Shown here one piece after another: positions 15,374 to 23,734 of a DNA stretch of 64,000 nucleotides (positions are counted from its first letter, which is position 1; each line of letters begins with the position of its first letter). The position numbers were made by a program, and so were the translations under genes. The DNA lies in NCBI GenBank assembly GCA_964654855.1, contig CAZZJS010000007.1:62001-126000 (forward strand), written 5' to 3'. The stretch is from JALZUV01 sp964654855. GTDB lineage: Bacteria; Pseudomonadota; Alphaproteobacteria; Rickettsiales; JALZUV01. The notes beneath the pieces are model-generated. The model ran no database searches, had not been told where the DNA came from, and saw only the letters and a list, made by a program, of their open reading frames with translations.

Positions 15374-15778
15374 CTACTGGTTCCCAATCGCCGTTTTGAA
15401 CATTTTTCCCACTTTGGAATAAAGATTTGTCACTTTTTGATATTCCATCTGGTTTTCGGCCACTTTCATCATTTGCTCTTCCAACACTACATTATTTTCT
15501 ACGGGTGTAGTCTCATACGTTTCACGCAGTTTTTCATTCCGAAAATCTGTATGATCCTGGCCTGTATCCGTAATATGGTTTGAATTAGTCGCCCGCACAC
15601 GCAGACGGCGTGACTCAACCATCGCAAGGCGATGAAAATCGAGTTTCTTCAAATCAGTCGCCTTATAGCCCGGTGTATCGATATTAGAAACGTTACGCGC
15701 CAAAACATCCTGACGCTCCGCATGATAGCCCATTTTAGCTTTCATCATTTTAAAAAGTGTAATACCTGAATAATCCAT
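15374..15778 (-). CDS. flgB: Flagellar basal-body rod protein FlgB
   Basis: Proximal rod subunit, first gene of flgB-flgC-fliE. 134 aa, with the LARNVSNIDTPGYKATDLKKLDF rod signature (about 26-48) and the usual C-terminal EEQMMKVAENQMEYQ helix. Its upstream region carries both a CtrA-like promoter and a sigma-54-type element (separate entries), in line with cell-cycle control of flagellar genes in Caulobacter. Confidence 0.95.
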   Translation of the reverse strand: MDYSGITLFKMMKAKMGYHAERQDVLARNVSNIDTPGYKATDLKKLDFHRLAMVESRRLRVRATNSNHITDTGQDHTDFRNEKLRETYETTPVENNVVLEEQMMKVAENQMEYQKVTNLYSKVGKMFKTAIGNQ

Positions 15779-15788
15779 ACGCTTTTCT

Positions 15789-15805
15789 ATGCTAGTTTCA
15801 TGCCA
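15789..15805 (-). promoter_or_regulatory. Sigma-54-type promoter element before flgB
   Basis: On the minus strand the sequence is TGGCATG-AAAC-TAGCA. It matches TGGCACG-N4-TTGCA at all but two positions and has the required 10 bases between the GG and GC doublets. The expected +1 falls within a base or two of the flgB ATG at 15778. Confidence 0.55.
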
Positions 15806-15842
15806 AACCCATTGTTAGGCAATTTTTACCGATCACCTAGTA

Positions 15843-15875
15843 ACCATAGCACGTATTTAGTTAATTATTCGTTAA
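15843..15875 (-). promoter_or_regulatory. CtrA-like site and -10 upstream of flgB
   Basis: On the minus strand TTAA-CGAATAA-TTAAC (15875 to 15860) is an exact match to the CtrA consensus. TATGGT (15848 to 15843) follows the second TTAA by 12 bases. It lies 83 bases upstream of the flgB ATG. Confidence 0.6.
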
Positions 15876-15885
15876 TTTTATTAGG

Positions 15886-15908
15886 AATTAGGCAATTATT
15901 GCCTAATT
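15886..15908 (-). terminator. Perfect hairpin downstream of the 15918 gene
   Basis: AATTAGGCAA-TTA-TTGCCTAATT is a 10-bp perfect stem with a three-base loop, ten bases after the stop codon of the minus-strand membrane gene. No long T-tract follows, so termination is likely but not certain. Confidence 0.55.
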
Positions 15909-15917
15909 ATCACATTT

Positions 15918-16241
15918 TTAACCCTGTGACGGCGGTGGAGGAGGAGTGCTAGAAGCGATATTTGCCTCTTCCGCTTTGGCCTCGCGGGCCACTTCATCCA
16001 TCGCTTCTAGCATCATGCGTTGCTGCAAGGTGGTTTGCTCTAGCATCAAATGACGTTGGCGAATCGCCACCATCTCTGAAAGCGAGCGTCCGACAATATA
16101 AGGAATCACCGCAAAACCAAGACCAGCCATAGCGGCGGTGAGTTGCTGCGTGGCATTTTCAGCCCCAAAATAACCACTCACAAATACCCAGAAGCCATAA
16201 AGCGCGGAAACGAACGAAATCAATAAAATGAATAAAGCCAT
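15918..16241 (-). CDS. Small membrane protein with Pro-rich tail, unknown
   Basis: 107 aa from MALFILLISFVSALYG. I chose this ATG because GGGAGGA lies at ideal distance; the upstream extension to 16277 lacks one. There are two hydrophobic segments (about 2-22 and 31-50), then an amphipathic helix rich in Glu, Gln and Met, and a C-terminal SSTPPPPPSQG. It is probably an inner-membrane protein with a cytoplasmic helix. I do not recognise it. Upstream is the divergent nuclease-like gene. Confidence 0.6.
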   Translation of the reverse strand: MALFILLISFVSALYGFWVFVSGYFGAENATQQLTAAMAGLGFAVIPYIVGRSLSEMVAIRQRHLMLEQTTLQQRMMLEAMDEVAREAKAEEANIASSTPPPPPSQG

Positions 16242-16297
16242 AGTATCCTCCCTAGCAACCGATTGCATCAAAAGCAATAGGCAGCTAAAGAAAATAG

Positions 16298-17083
16298 ATG
16301 AAACAATTATGGATTATCGGCATGGCTTTGGCACTTGCAGCAATTTTCCCCACGCTGGCCTCTCAATTAAAATCAACCCCCTCGGATGAGAGCTTCACCG
16401 TATCACGCGTGCATAATGGCAAAAGCTTTACCGTAAAAAGCGGTGAAAAAACCCGCCTTGCGTCGATTCAAGTGCCTAACATTCGCGAGACTCACGGCCG
16501 TAAGCGCCCTGGCGAGCCAATGGGCACGCAATCGCATCAGGCTTTGATTGATTTAATCCAGAATCAAGAAATTACCCTTGAATATGGCCCCCAAAAACAA
16601 GATCGCAAAGGCCGCTTAATCGGAATCATCCGTTTAAAAGATGGCCGCTCCGTACAGGAGGAAATGATCAAACAAGGCTGGGCGATCACCTACCCTTTCC
16701 CCGATTTGCGTAAACCGCTACCTAAATGGCTCAAGCTGGAAGAACAGGCACGCAAAGCAAAGAAAGGCATTTGGCAAAATAGCTATTGGGATCCGCAAAG
16801 TTCCGACGGGGTCGATACGGGCGGCAAAGAGCGCTATTTGCTGGTGGAAGGCGTGGTCAAGAAAGTGGCAAAAGTCAAAGGCGGCTGGTTCCTGAATTTC
16901 GACGATGATTGGAAAACCGATTTCACCGGCGTCATTCCCAAAGATGACGCAAAAGCGCTCTTCAAAAAATACGACGTAAAAGCATTACAGGGCAAACGCG
17001 TCCGCCTACGCGGTTGGATCTACCGCCATAATGGCCCCGCGATGGATCTTCACCAACCGGAACAGATTGAGGTCATTAATTAA
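16298..17083 (+). CDS. Exported nuclease-fold (SNase-like) protein with altered active site
   Basis: 261 aa with an N-terminal signal peptide (about 1-22). Residues 33-150 follow the thermonuclease (SNase) pattern: VHNGKSFTVKSGEKTRLASIQVPN...GTQSHQALIDLI...DRKGRLIGIIRLKDG...QGWAITYPF. The family usually has DGDT and RLxGIDxPE. Here these read NGKS and RLASIQVPN, so the calcium Asp and the general-base Glu appear replaced while both arginines remain. Catalysis is therefore doubtful. A C-terminal segment (about 175-260) looks like a second small beta domain (VEGVVKKVAKVKGGWFLNF...RVRLRGWI). It may bind nucleic acid or another ligand in the periplasm. Confidence 0.75.
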   Translation: MKQLWIIGMALALAAIFPTLASQLKSTPSDESFTVSRVHNGKSFTVKSGEKTRLASIQVPNIRETHGRKRPGEPMGTQSHQALIDLIQNQEITLEYGPQKQDRKGRLIGIIRLKDGRSVQEEMIKQGWAITYPFPDLRKPLPKWLKLEEQARKAKKGIWQNSYWDPQSSDGVDTGGKERYLLVEGVVKKVAKVKGGWFLNFDDDWKTDFTGVIPKDDAKALFKKYDVKALQGKRVRLRGWIYRHNGPAMDLHQPEQIEVIN

Positions 17084-17112
17084 GAAAAATTTAACCCTAA
17101 ACACTCTATAAT
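17080..17112 (+). promoter_or_regulatory. CtrA-like site and -10 of prepilin gene 2
   Basis: TTAA-GAAAAAT-TTAAC (17080-17095) is an exact CtrA consensus site. Twelve bases after the second TTAA comes a perfect TATAAT (17107-17112), ending six bases before the ATG at 17119. The site sits where the -35 should be, as at CtrA-activated promoters in Caulobacter. The first TTAA overlaps the preceding gene's stop codon. Confidence 0.7.
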
Positions 17113-17118
17113 ACTCAA

Positions 17119-17838
17119 ATGAAACACGGCTTTACTTTACTTGAACTATCTATCGTTCTCGTCATTATTGGATTGATTATTGGTGGAATTACCGCAGGGC
17201 AAGAGCTGATCCGTTCAGCTGAATTAAACAGACTCATTAGTGAAAAAGATAGATATCTCGTTGCTATCAACACTTTTAAGTTAAAATATAATACCTTACC
17301 AGGCGACATGGATAATGCCTCATCTTATTGGCCAAGTTGTGATGGCACCCCTGCTAACTGTAATGGTAATGGTAATGGGCAAATTAACGGCATAACCGAA
17401 CCCTATAGATTTTGGCAACAGCTGGGTGACTCTGGCATTATAAACGGTAGTTACACTGGCATAACTGACCCTACAGCGGGAGCATTGATGACTGGTGGAT
17501 TAAATGTACCTCAAGCGCCAGGAAACCAAATTTGGAATATATTCTACGAAGTTCAATTCGCGGTTCCTTCTGCAATAGGTAAGCATGGGCTTTGTATTAA
17601 TGCTAATGGTGGCGCTTACTGCGAATCTACAAATGCTGGTCTCTCTTTTACTTCAACAGAGGCAAAATCTATTGATGACAAAATTGATGATGGAATCGCT
17701 ATTGAAGGAAACTTTATAAGCGCAGTATGCCTCAACTCAGATTATAATTTTGAAGAGGTTGCTGGCGACCTATCAGCTGATAACACCTATGATTTGAGTG
17801 ATGACAGTCAAGGCTGTCAAATGGCGTTTCTTTTTTAA
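17119..17838 (+). CDS. Type IV prepilin-like protein 2
   Basis: 239 aa with the same N-terminus as prepilin 1 (MKHG|FTLLELSIVLVIIG), so it should be cut by prepilin peptidase and assembled in, or associated with, a type IV pilus or pseudopilus. Residues 60-85 carry PGDMDNASSYW and a short NGNGNGQ stretch. The C-terminal part has paired cysteines (SAVCLNSDYN, DDSQGCQMAF). It is single and preceded by its own promoter. The prepilin peptidase gene is not in the window. Confidence 0.86.
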   Translation: MKHGFTLLELSIVLVIIGLIIGGITAGQELIRSAELNRLISEKDRYLVAINTFKLKYNTLPGDMDNASSYWPSCDGTPANCNGNGNGQINGITEPYRFWQQLGDSGIINGSYTGITDPTAGALMTGGLNVPQAPGNQIWNIFYEVQFAVPSAIGKHGLCINANGGAYCESTNAGLSFTSTEAKSIDDKIDDGIAIEGNFISAVCLNSDYNFEEVAGDLSADNTYDLSDDSQGCQMAFLF

Positions 17839-17884
17839 TTATTTGATGATTGATGATACTACACTCTTGCGCTAACCATCAATC

Positions 17885-18910
17885 ATGCAGACTTCTCCCC
17901 TCACGCAGCGGCGCTTTGCCAATTTTAAAGCCAATCGGCGGGGCTGGTGGAGCCTATGGATTTTTCTGGCACTTTTCTTTCTAACACTCGGCGCGGAACT
18001 AATTGCAAATGAACGCCCCCTCGCGCTTGCTTACCAAAATGAACTGTATTTTCCGGTCATCCAAACTTACCCAGAAACTGCCTTTGGCGGTGAGTTTGAG
18101 ACAGAAGCCGATTACCGCGATCCTTATGTTCGAGAGCTAATTGATAAGGATGGCTGGATGCTACATCCGCTTATCCCTTACGATCATCAAACCATCAATT
18201 ACGATAGCTCTACCCCTGCCCCTTCCGCACCCTCAGCTGAGAACTGGCTCGGCACCGATGATCAAGGGCGTGATGTACTGGCACGGGTGATTTACGGCTT
18301 TAGAATCTCCGTGATTTTTGGCCTCACTCTCACCCTCATTTCTTCCATTATCGGTATCTTCGCCGGTGCGATTCAGGGCTATTTTGGTGGTAAAACCGAC
18401 CTCATCTTCCAACGCTTTATCGAGATTTGGGCAGGGCTGCCCGTGCTATATCTGCTCATCATTCTGGCAAGTTTTGTTGAGCCAAATTTCTGGTGGCTGC
18501 TTGGTTTGATGCTGCTATTTAGCTGGATGTCGCTGGTTGATGTGGTGCGCGCCGAATTTCTGCGTGCTCGTAACTTCGATTATGTCAAAGCCGCACGTGC
18601 ACTGGGTGTATCGGAACCTACCATCATGTGGCACCATGTGCTGCCCAATGCGATGGTTTCAGCCATTACCTTCCTGCCATTTATTCTAAACGGCTCCATC
18701 ACCACCCTAACCTCACTCGACTTTTTGGGCTTTGGCCTGCCGCCCGGTTCTGCATCGCTAGGCGAACTCCTCGCACAAGGCAAAGCCAATCCACAAGCAC
18801 CGTGGCTCGGTATTTCAGGCTTTGCTATTCTCGCGCTAATGCTCTCGCTACTTATCTTCATTGGCGAAGCGGTGCGCGACGCGTTCGACCCACGCAAAAA
18901 TTTTGCATAA
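17885..18910 (+). CDS. yejE: ABC transporter permease, YejE/OppC type
   Basis: Inner-membrane permease of a peptide (microcin C-type) importer. 341 aa. It has one N-terminal membrane helix (about 22-42) and a large periplasmic insert with NELYFPVIQTYPETAFGGEFETEADYRD-type wording and ENWLGTDDQGRDVLARV, characteristic of YejE. The inner-membrane permease domain with the EAA loop (AARALGVSEPTIMWHHVLPNA, about 238-258) follows. Partners yejA, yejB and yejF are not in the window. The gene sits between a prepilin and a minus-strand gene, so it is separated from its normal operon. Confidence 0.9.
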   Translation: MQTSPLTQRRFANFKANRRGWWSLWIFLALFFLTLGAELIANERPLALAYQNELYFPVIQTYPETAFGGEFETEADYRDPYVRELIDKDGWMLHPLIPYDHQTINYDSSTPAPSAPSAENWLGTDDQGRDVLARVIYGFRISVIFGLTLTLISSIIGIFAGAIQGYFGGKTDLIFQRFIEIWAGLPVLYLLIILASFVEPNFWWLLGLMLLFSWMSLVDVVRAEFLRARNFDYVKAARALGVSEPTIMWHHVLPNAMVSAITFLPFILNGSITTLTSLDFLGFGLPPGSASLGELLAQGKANPQAPWLGISGFAILALMLSLLIFIGEAVRDAFDPRKNFA

Positions 18911-18931
18911 AAAAACACCAAAAGAATAAAA

Positions 18932-19192
18932 TCATTTTTTCTTTCGGCGTTTCCAAATTTTCCAAGCTAACCACGTATAGAACGGTGACTTGGCAATGAT
19001 ACCCGCGATTACAGCAACAAGCGCAAATCTTTCGGGCGTATCTGGACGCATAACCCATATTAGGATCGCTCCGGATATAAAATATAAACTCCATCCAACT
19101 GCTTTTACTTTGAGCAGCTCGGGACCATATTTTACGGTGAGTGCAGCAACCTTTTTAAAAAAGATCCTGACAAACTTTATTAATCTCCTCAT
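18932..19192 (-). CDS. Small basic membrane protein, unknown
   Basis: 86 aa with a Lys/Arg-rich N-terminus, two hydrophobic segments (about 32-48 and 56-75) and a KIWKRRKKK tail. It looks like a two-helix inner-membrane protein. I do not recognise it. The ATG at 19192 has no ribosome-binding site, and a CtrA-like site lies directly in front of it, so start and expression are uncertain. Confidence 0.5.
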   Translation of the reverse strand: MRRLIKFVRIFFKKVAALTVKYGPELLKVKAVGWSLYFISGAILIWVMRPDTPERFALVAVIAGIIAKSPFYTWLAWKIWKRRKKK

Positions 19193-19193
19193 T

Positions 19194-19209
19194 TTAAATA
19201 TGATTTAAC
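19194..19209. promoter_or_regulatory. CtrA-like TTAA-N7-TTAAC site
   Basis: TTAA-ATATGAT-TTAAC is an exact consensus match in the 133 bases between the divergent 18932-19192 gene and priA. No good -10 stands 12 bases away toward priA. Toward the small gene, AATAAA at 19181-19176 has the spacing but lies inside the ORF. It may be a repressor-type site or chance. Confidence 0.3.
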
Positions 19210-19325
19210 GATGCACAAGGCATCTGGGTGATTAAAAAAATACCCGTCATTATAACCCAGCTTCCATAAAATGTTTTTGACATTTTGATGACAATTATAA
19301 GTAATTCCGTCTAAGAATAACGCTT

Positions 19326-21485
19326 ATGTCACGCATCGCTGTTCTTGTTCCTCTGCCATTTGATAAGGCCTTCGATTATTTAATACCCGATACTCTCACA
19401 TTGCAGGCTGGTGATTTTGTACGGGTGCCCTTTGGTTCGCGTGAAATTTACGGCGTGGTGTGGGGCGATGCTGAAGGCAAAACACCGGATGCGAAACTGA
19501 AAACCATCGCCGCTAAGGCCGAGCATCTGCCACCCATGACCGAGCCGATGCGAGAGTTTATCGATTGGGTAGCGTGGTATACGATGGCGCCCAAAGGCTC
19601 AGTGCTGAAAATGGCGCTTTCCGTGCCCGATGCACTGCACACACCCGCCACTAACACGCATTACACGAATGCTGCAGAAGCGCCCCTCACCAGTAAAGCG
19701 CGTAAAACTATCGCCACGGCGCTGACCGATGGCTATGCCCGCACCGTGCAAGAAATTGTCGAGGCCAGTGGAGTCTCCGCCGGCACGATCCGAAAGTTCG
19801 CTAAAGAGGGCGGCCTCACCGCACATGAGATCACGATGGAACCTCGCTTGCCTGATTATAAGGTACAGCATAAACCGGATCTTTCCGATAAACAGGCAGC
19901 GGCAGCTAAAACCCTCCTCACCTACTTAAAACCAGAATTCTCCGTGAGCGTGATTGATGGCGTCACCGGCTCCGGCAAAACCGAAGTCTATTTCGAACTG
20001 ATTGAAGAGCAGCTTAAATCTGATAGCCAAACCCTTATCCTCCTACCTGAAATCGCCCTTTCGGTGCAGTGGTTGGAGCGTTTTAAAGCCCGCTTTGGCG
20101 AGGAACCACATTTATGGCATAGCTCTGTCTCCCTTGCGCGTAAGCGCGACACGTGGCGAGCCATTGTGCAAGGCAAGGCAAAGGTTGTTGTTGGCGCTCG
20201 CTCTGCGCTGTTTTTACCGTTTAGAAACCTCGAACTCATTATCGTGGATGAGGAACATGAAGGCAGCTATAAGCAAGAAGATGGCGTGATTTATCAAGCG
20301 CGCGATATGGCGGTGGCGCGAGCGATGCGTCAAAAAATTCCGATTGTACTAGCATCAGCCACACCCTCGCTGGAAACTGCCGTGAATGTGGAACACGATC
20401 GTTATAATGTCGTGGTGTTACCTGCCCGTCATGGCGGCGCGAAACTACCTGACGTGAAACGGATAGATATGCGCGCCAACCAACCTGGCAAAGAGCGCTG
20501 GATATCCGAACCACTTGAAGCAGCGATTGCGGAAACGCTGGACGCCAAACAACAAGCGATGCTCTTCCTTAATCGCCGTGGCTTTGCGCCACTCACCCTA
20601 TGCCGTGCTTGCGGATACCGTTTTGGCTGTCCGCATTGTTCGGCATGGCTGGTGGAGCATCAACATCCACCGCGCTTGCAATGCCACCATTGCGACTTTC
20701 GTACTCCATTGCCCGAACACTGCCCCGAATGTGGTGAGGTGGCTGAAGATTGTCTTGCCGCGTGCGGCCCCGGTGTTGAACGCGTCGCAGCGGAAGCAGA
20801 AAGGCTCTTCCCGCAAGCCCGCATCGCACAAATGACCAGCGATGTTCTGGCCACGCCTGAACAAGCCGAACGCCTCATCACTGCGGTTACAGCTGGCAAA
20901 ATTGATTTACTCATCGGCACACAAATGATGGCTAAAGGACATCACTTCCCCAACCTTGCGCTTGTTGGCGTCGTCGATGCAGATATGGGATTAGCCGGAG
21001 GTGACTTACGCGCTGGTGAACGCTGCTGGCAACTTCTGCATCAGCTAGCTGGCCGCGCTGGTCGCGCCGAAATTCCGGGCAAGGTGTTGTTACAAACCTA
21101 CCTACCCGACCATCCGGTTATGACGGCATTGGAACGCCATGACCGTGACGGCTTTTTAGAGTTGGAGAAATCCCAACGCCTTGCTGCCAAAATGCCGCCT
21201 TTTGGCAAGCTTGCCGCCATTATTTTAGAAGGCCCTAAAGAACCTATCGTCATGGATTTCGCCAGACGCATCGCACAGACCAAACCCGAACGTGCTGATG
21301 TAAGATGTATCGGCCCCGCCCCTGCACCGCTGGCCATTTTACGCGGGAAATACCGCTATCGCCTGCTCATTAAAGCCGAGCGCGTGACTAAATTGCAGGA
21401 TGTTTTGCGCGAATGGCTCGCGCCACTCAAAGTTCCAAGCTCCGTCAAAATGAAAGTCGATATCGACCCTTATTCATTTTTGTAA
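19326..21485 (+). CDS. priA: Primosomal protein N' (PriA helicase)
   Basis: Restarts stalled replication forks by remodelling them and loading the replicative helicase. 719 aa. An N-terminal DNA-binding domain precedes the helicase core with Walker A GVTGSGKT (about 213-220), DEEH and SATPSLET. The zinc-binding cysteine cluster is LCRACGYRFGCPHC...LQCHHCDF...HCPECG (about 425-470). The helicase C-terminal motifs include GTQMMAKGHHFPNL and QLAGRAGRAE. The gene directly precedes the ATP synthase operon. Confidence 0.97.
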   Translation: MSRIAVLVPLPFDKAFDYLIPDTLTLQAGDFVRVPFGSREIYGVVWGDAEGKTPDAKLKTIAAKAEHLPPMTEPMREFIDWVAWYTMAPKGSVLKMALSVPDALHTPATNTHYTNAAEAPLTSKARKTIATALTDGYARTVQEIVEASGVSAGTIRKFAKEGGLTAHEITMEPRLPDYKVQHKPDLSDKQAAAAKTLLTYLKPEFSVSVIDGVTGSGKTEVYFELIEEQLKSDSQTLILLPEIALSVQWLERFKARFGEEPHLWHSSVSLARKRDTWRAIVQGKAKVVVGARSALFLPFRNLELIIVDEEHEGSYKQEDGVIYQARDMAVARAMRQKIPIVLASATPSLETAVNVEHDRYNVVVLPARHGGAKLPDVKRIDMRANQPGKERWISEPLEAAIAETLDAKQQAMLFLNRRGFAPLTLCRACGYRFGCPHCSAWLVEHQHPPRLQCHHCDFRTPLPEHCPECGEVAEDCLAACGPGVERVAAEAERLFPQARIAQMTSDVLATPEQAERLITAVTAGKIDLLIGTQMMAKGHHFPNLALVGVVDADMGLAGGDLRAGERCWQLLHQLAGRAGRAEIPGKVLLQTYLPDHPVMTALERHDRDGFLELEKSQRLAAKMPPFGKLAAIILEGPKEPIVMDFARRIAQTKPERADVRCIGPAPAPLAILRGKYRYRLLIKAERVTKLQDVLREWLAPLKVPSSVKMKVDIDPYSFL

Positions 21486-21608
21486 CTTTTTGTAAGTTAG
21501 GCGACTATAGGTGTTGCCACCCTCGCACCCGTATGCTAGTTAACGCGCGTAGCTGTGGATATTCTTCATGGTTGCGCAGGATAACGATCATTTAAGTATT
21601 TATTATTT

Positions 21609-22178
21609 ATGTCTAAAAATTCTGATTCTCATGCTATCGCTCAACGCTACACAACGGCGCTGTTTGAGCTGGCCGAAGATAAAAAGAAACTAAAACCTCT
21701 CGCGACTGAGCTTGAAGGTTTAGGTGCACTCTTTGCTGAGTCTGATGGGTTTGCGCGTCTTTGTGGCGACCCAACCATCGGCAACGATGAACGCAGCAGC
21801 GCCATTGAAGCCTTAGTGAAAAAAGCGAAATCATCGCCGCTTCTTAAGAGCTTCCTCAACACCCTCGCCAGCAATGGCCGTATGGATGTATTGCCCGATG
21901 TGGTGAGCGAATTTGCCCGTCGTATGCATGAAAAGAATGATGAGCTTGTTGCGGAAGTCACTTCGGCTATCCCAATGAAAAAGGCTCAACAAACCAAGCT
22001 CGAAAAAATGCTGAAAGACCATTTTGGCAAAAAAGTAGCTCTCGAAATTCACGTGAATGAAAACCTTCTAGGCGGATTGCGTATCCGTGTGGATGGCCAA
22101 CTCATTGACGCTTCTGTTGCAGGTCGTCTGCAGCGCGTAACCACTCATTTAAACGCTGGCATCCAGCAAATCGTCTAA
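21609..22178 (+). CDS. atpH: F1 ATP synthase delta subunit
   Basis: Connects F1 to the peripheral stalk. 189 aa, with the N-terminal helical domain (AIAQRYTTALFELA) and the C-terminal NENLLGGLRIRVDGQLIDASVAGRL signature (about 156-178). First gene of atpHAGD; atpA follows 17 bases later. Confidence 0.96.
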   Translation: MSKNSDSHAIAQRYTTALFELAEDKKKLKPLATELEGLGALFAESDGFARLCGDPTIGNDERSSAIEALVKKAKSSPLLKSFLNTLASNGRMDVLPDVVSEFARRMHEKNDELVAEVTSAIPMKKAQQTKLEKMLKDHFGKKVALEIHVNENLLGGLRIRVDGQLIDASVAGRLQRVTTHLNAGIQQIV

Positions 22179-22195
22179 CGGATAAGGAATTAATC

Positions 22196-23728
22196 ATGGA
22201 AATTCGTCCTTCTGAAATCTCAGATATCTTGAAGAAGCAAATCTCAGGCTTTGATACTGCAGCTGAAATGGCTGAAGTAGGTGAAGTGGTAAAAGTAGGT
22301 GATGGTATTGCGACCATTTACGGCCTGCAAGACGCTCAAGCCGGTGAGATGGTAGAATTCTCTGACGGTACTAAAGGTATGGTACTTAACCTCGAACGTG
22401 ATGTCGTGGGTGTCGTAATTTTCGGCGATGACCGCTCAGTAAAAGAAGGCGATGTCGTTAAACGTACCGGTAAGATTGTTGAAGTACCGGTTGGTAAGGA
22501 ACTTCTTGGTCGTGTAGTCGATGCACTCGGTAACCCGATTGATGGCAAAGGCCCAATCAAAGCGAAAAAATCTAGCCGTGTGGAAGTGAAAGCTCCCGGC
22601 ATTATCGCGCGTAAATCGGTACATGAGCCGATGAGCACAGGTATTAAAGCGATTGATTCACTTATCCCTGTAGGCCGTGGCCAACGTGAGTTGATCATTG
22701 GTGACCGTCAAACCGGTAAAACAGCGATTGCGGTAGATACGATCCTCAACCAGAAAAAAGCCTTCGATAACGGCGATGAAGCTAACCAACTTTATTGCAT
22801 CTATGTCGTAGTTGGTCAAAAGCGTTCTACGGTTGCACAGGTGGTTAAGAAGCTCGAAGAAAATGGCGCGATGGAATATTCTATCGTGGTTGCAGCAACC
22901 GCTTCTGAAGCAGCACCTCTACAGTTCCTCGCCCCTTATACAGGTTGCGCGATGGCAGAATATTTCCGTGATAACTCAATGCATAGCTTGATCATTTATG
23001 ATGATCTTTCAAAGCAAGCGGTGGCGTATCGTCAAATGTCACTCCTACTTCGTCGTCCTCCAGGACGTGAAGCTTATCCAGGTGATGTATTCTATCTACA
23101 TAGCCGCCTGCTAGAACGTTCAGCGAAAATGTCGGATGATCTCGGCGCAGGTTCTATGACGGCACTTCCTGTGATTGAAACACAAGCAGGTGACGTATCG
23201 GCTTATATCCCAACGAACGTAATTTCGATTACGGATGGTCAAATCTTCCTAGAGACAGAGCTTTTCTATAAGGGTGTTCGTCCGGCAGTAAACGTAGGTC
23301 TATCGGTTTCTCGTGTAGGATCTGCAGCGCAGATTAAAGCGATGAAGCAAGTCGCCGGTTCAATCAAACTTGAGCTTGCACAATATCGTGAGATGGAAGC
23401 CTTCGCACAATTTGGCTCTGACCTTGATGCTTCAACACAAAAGCTTCTTGCACGTGGTGCTCGCCTAACTGAGCTTCTCAAGCAACCTCAATACTCTCCG
23501 CTTTCAACGCCACAACAAGTTGGTGTTATCTTCGCGGGCGTAAAAGGCCATATTGATGATGTTCCTGTAAACAAAGTACGCGATTTTGAAGATGCACTAC
23601 TACGTGAGCTAGAGGGCGGTTCAAGCGATATTCTTGACTCTATCGCGAAGGAATCAAAATTGACTGAAGCCACTGAAAAGAAACTTGCGAAGCTTTGCTC
23701 TGACGTAGCAAGCCGTTTCAAGGAGTAG
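22196..23728 (+). CDS. atpA: F1 ATP synthase alpha subunit
   Basis: Non-catalytic nucleotide-binding subunit of F1. 510 aa, with P-loop GDRQTGKT (about 169-176), the DDLSKQAVAYRQMSLLLRRPPGREAYPGDVFY block and the arginine-finger region SVSRVGSAAQ. AAGGAA lies before the ATG. The codon choice is biased compared with neighbours, as expected for a highly expressed gene. Confidence 0.98.
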   Translation: MEIRPSEISDILKKQISGFDTAAEMAEVGEVVKVGDGIATIYGLQDAQAGEMVEFSDGTKGMVLNLERDVVGVVIFGDDRSVKEGDVVKRTGKIVEVPVGKELLGRVVDALGNPIDGKGPIKAKKSSRVEVKAPGIIARKSVHEPMSTGIKAIDSLIPVGRGQRELIIGDRQTGKTAIAVDTILNQKKAFDNGDEANQLYCIYVVVGQKRSTVAQVVKKLEENGAMEYSIVVAATASEAAPLQFLAPYTGCAMAEYFRDNSMHSLIIYDDLSKQAVAYRQMSLLLRRPPGREAYPGDVFYLHSRLLERSAKMSDDLGAGSMTALPVIETQAGDVSAYIPTNVISITDGQIFLETELFYKGVRPAVNVGLSVSRVGSAAQIKAMKQVAGSIKLELAQYREMEAFAQFGSDLDASTQKLLARGARLTELLKQPQYSPLSTPQQVGVIFAGVKGHIDDVPVNKVRDFEDALLRELEGGSSDILDSIAKESKLTEATEKKLAKLCSDVASRFKE

Positions 23729-23734
23729 CACTCA

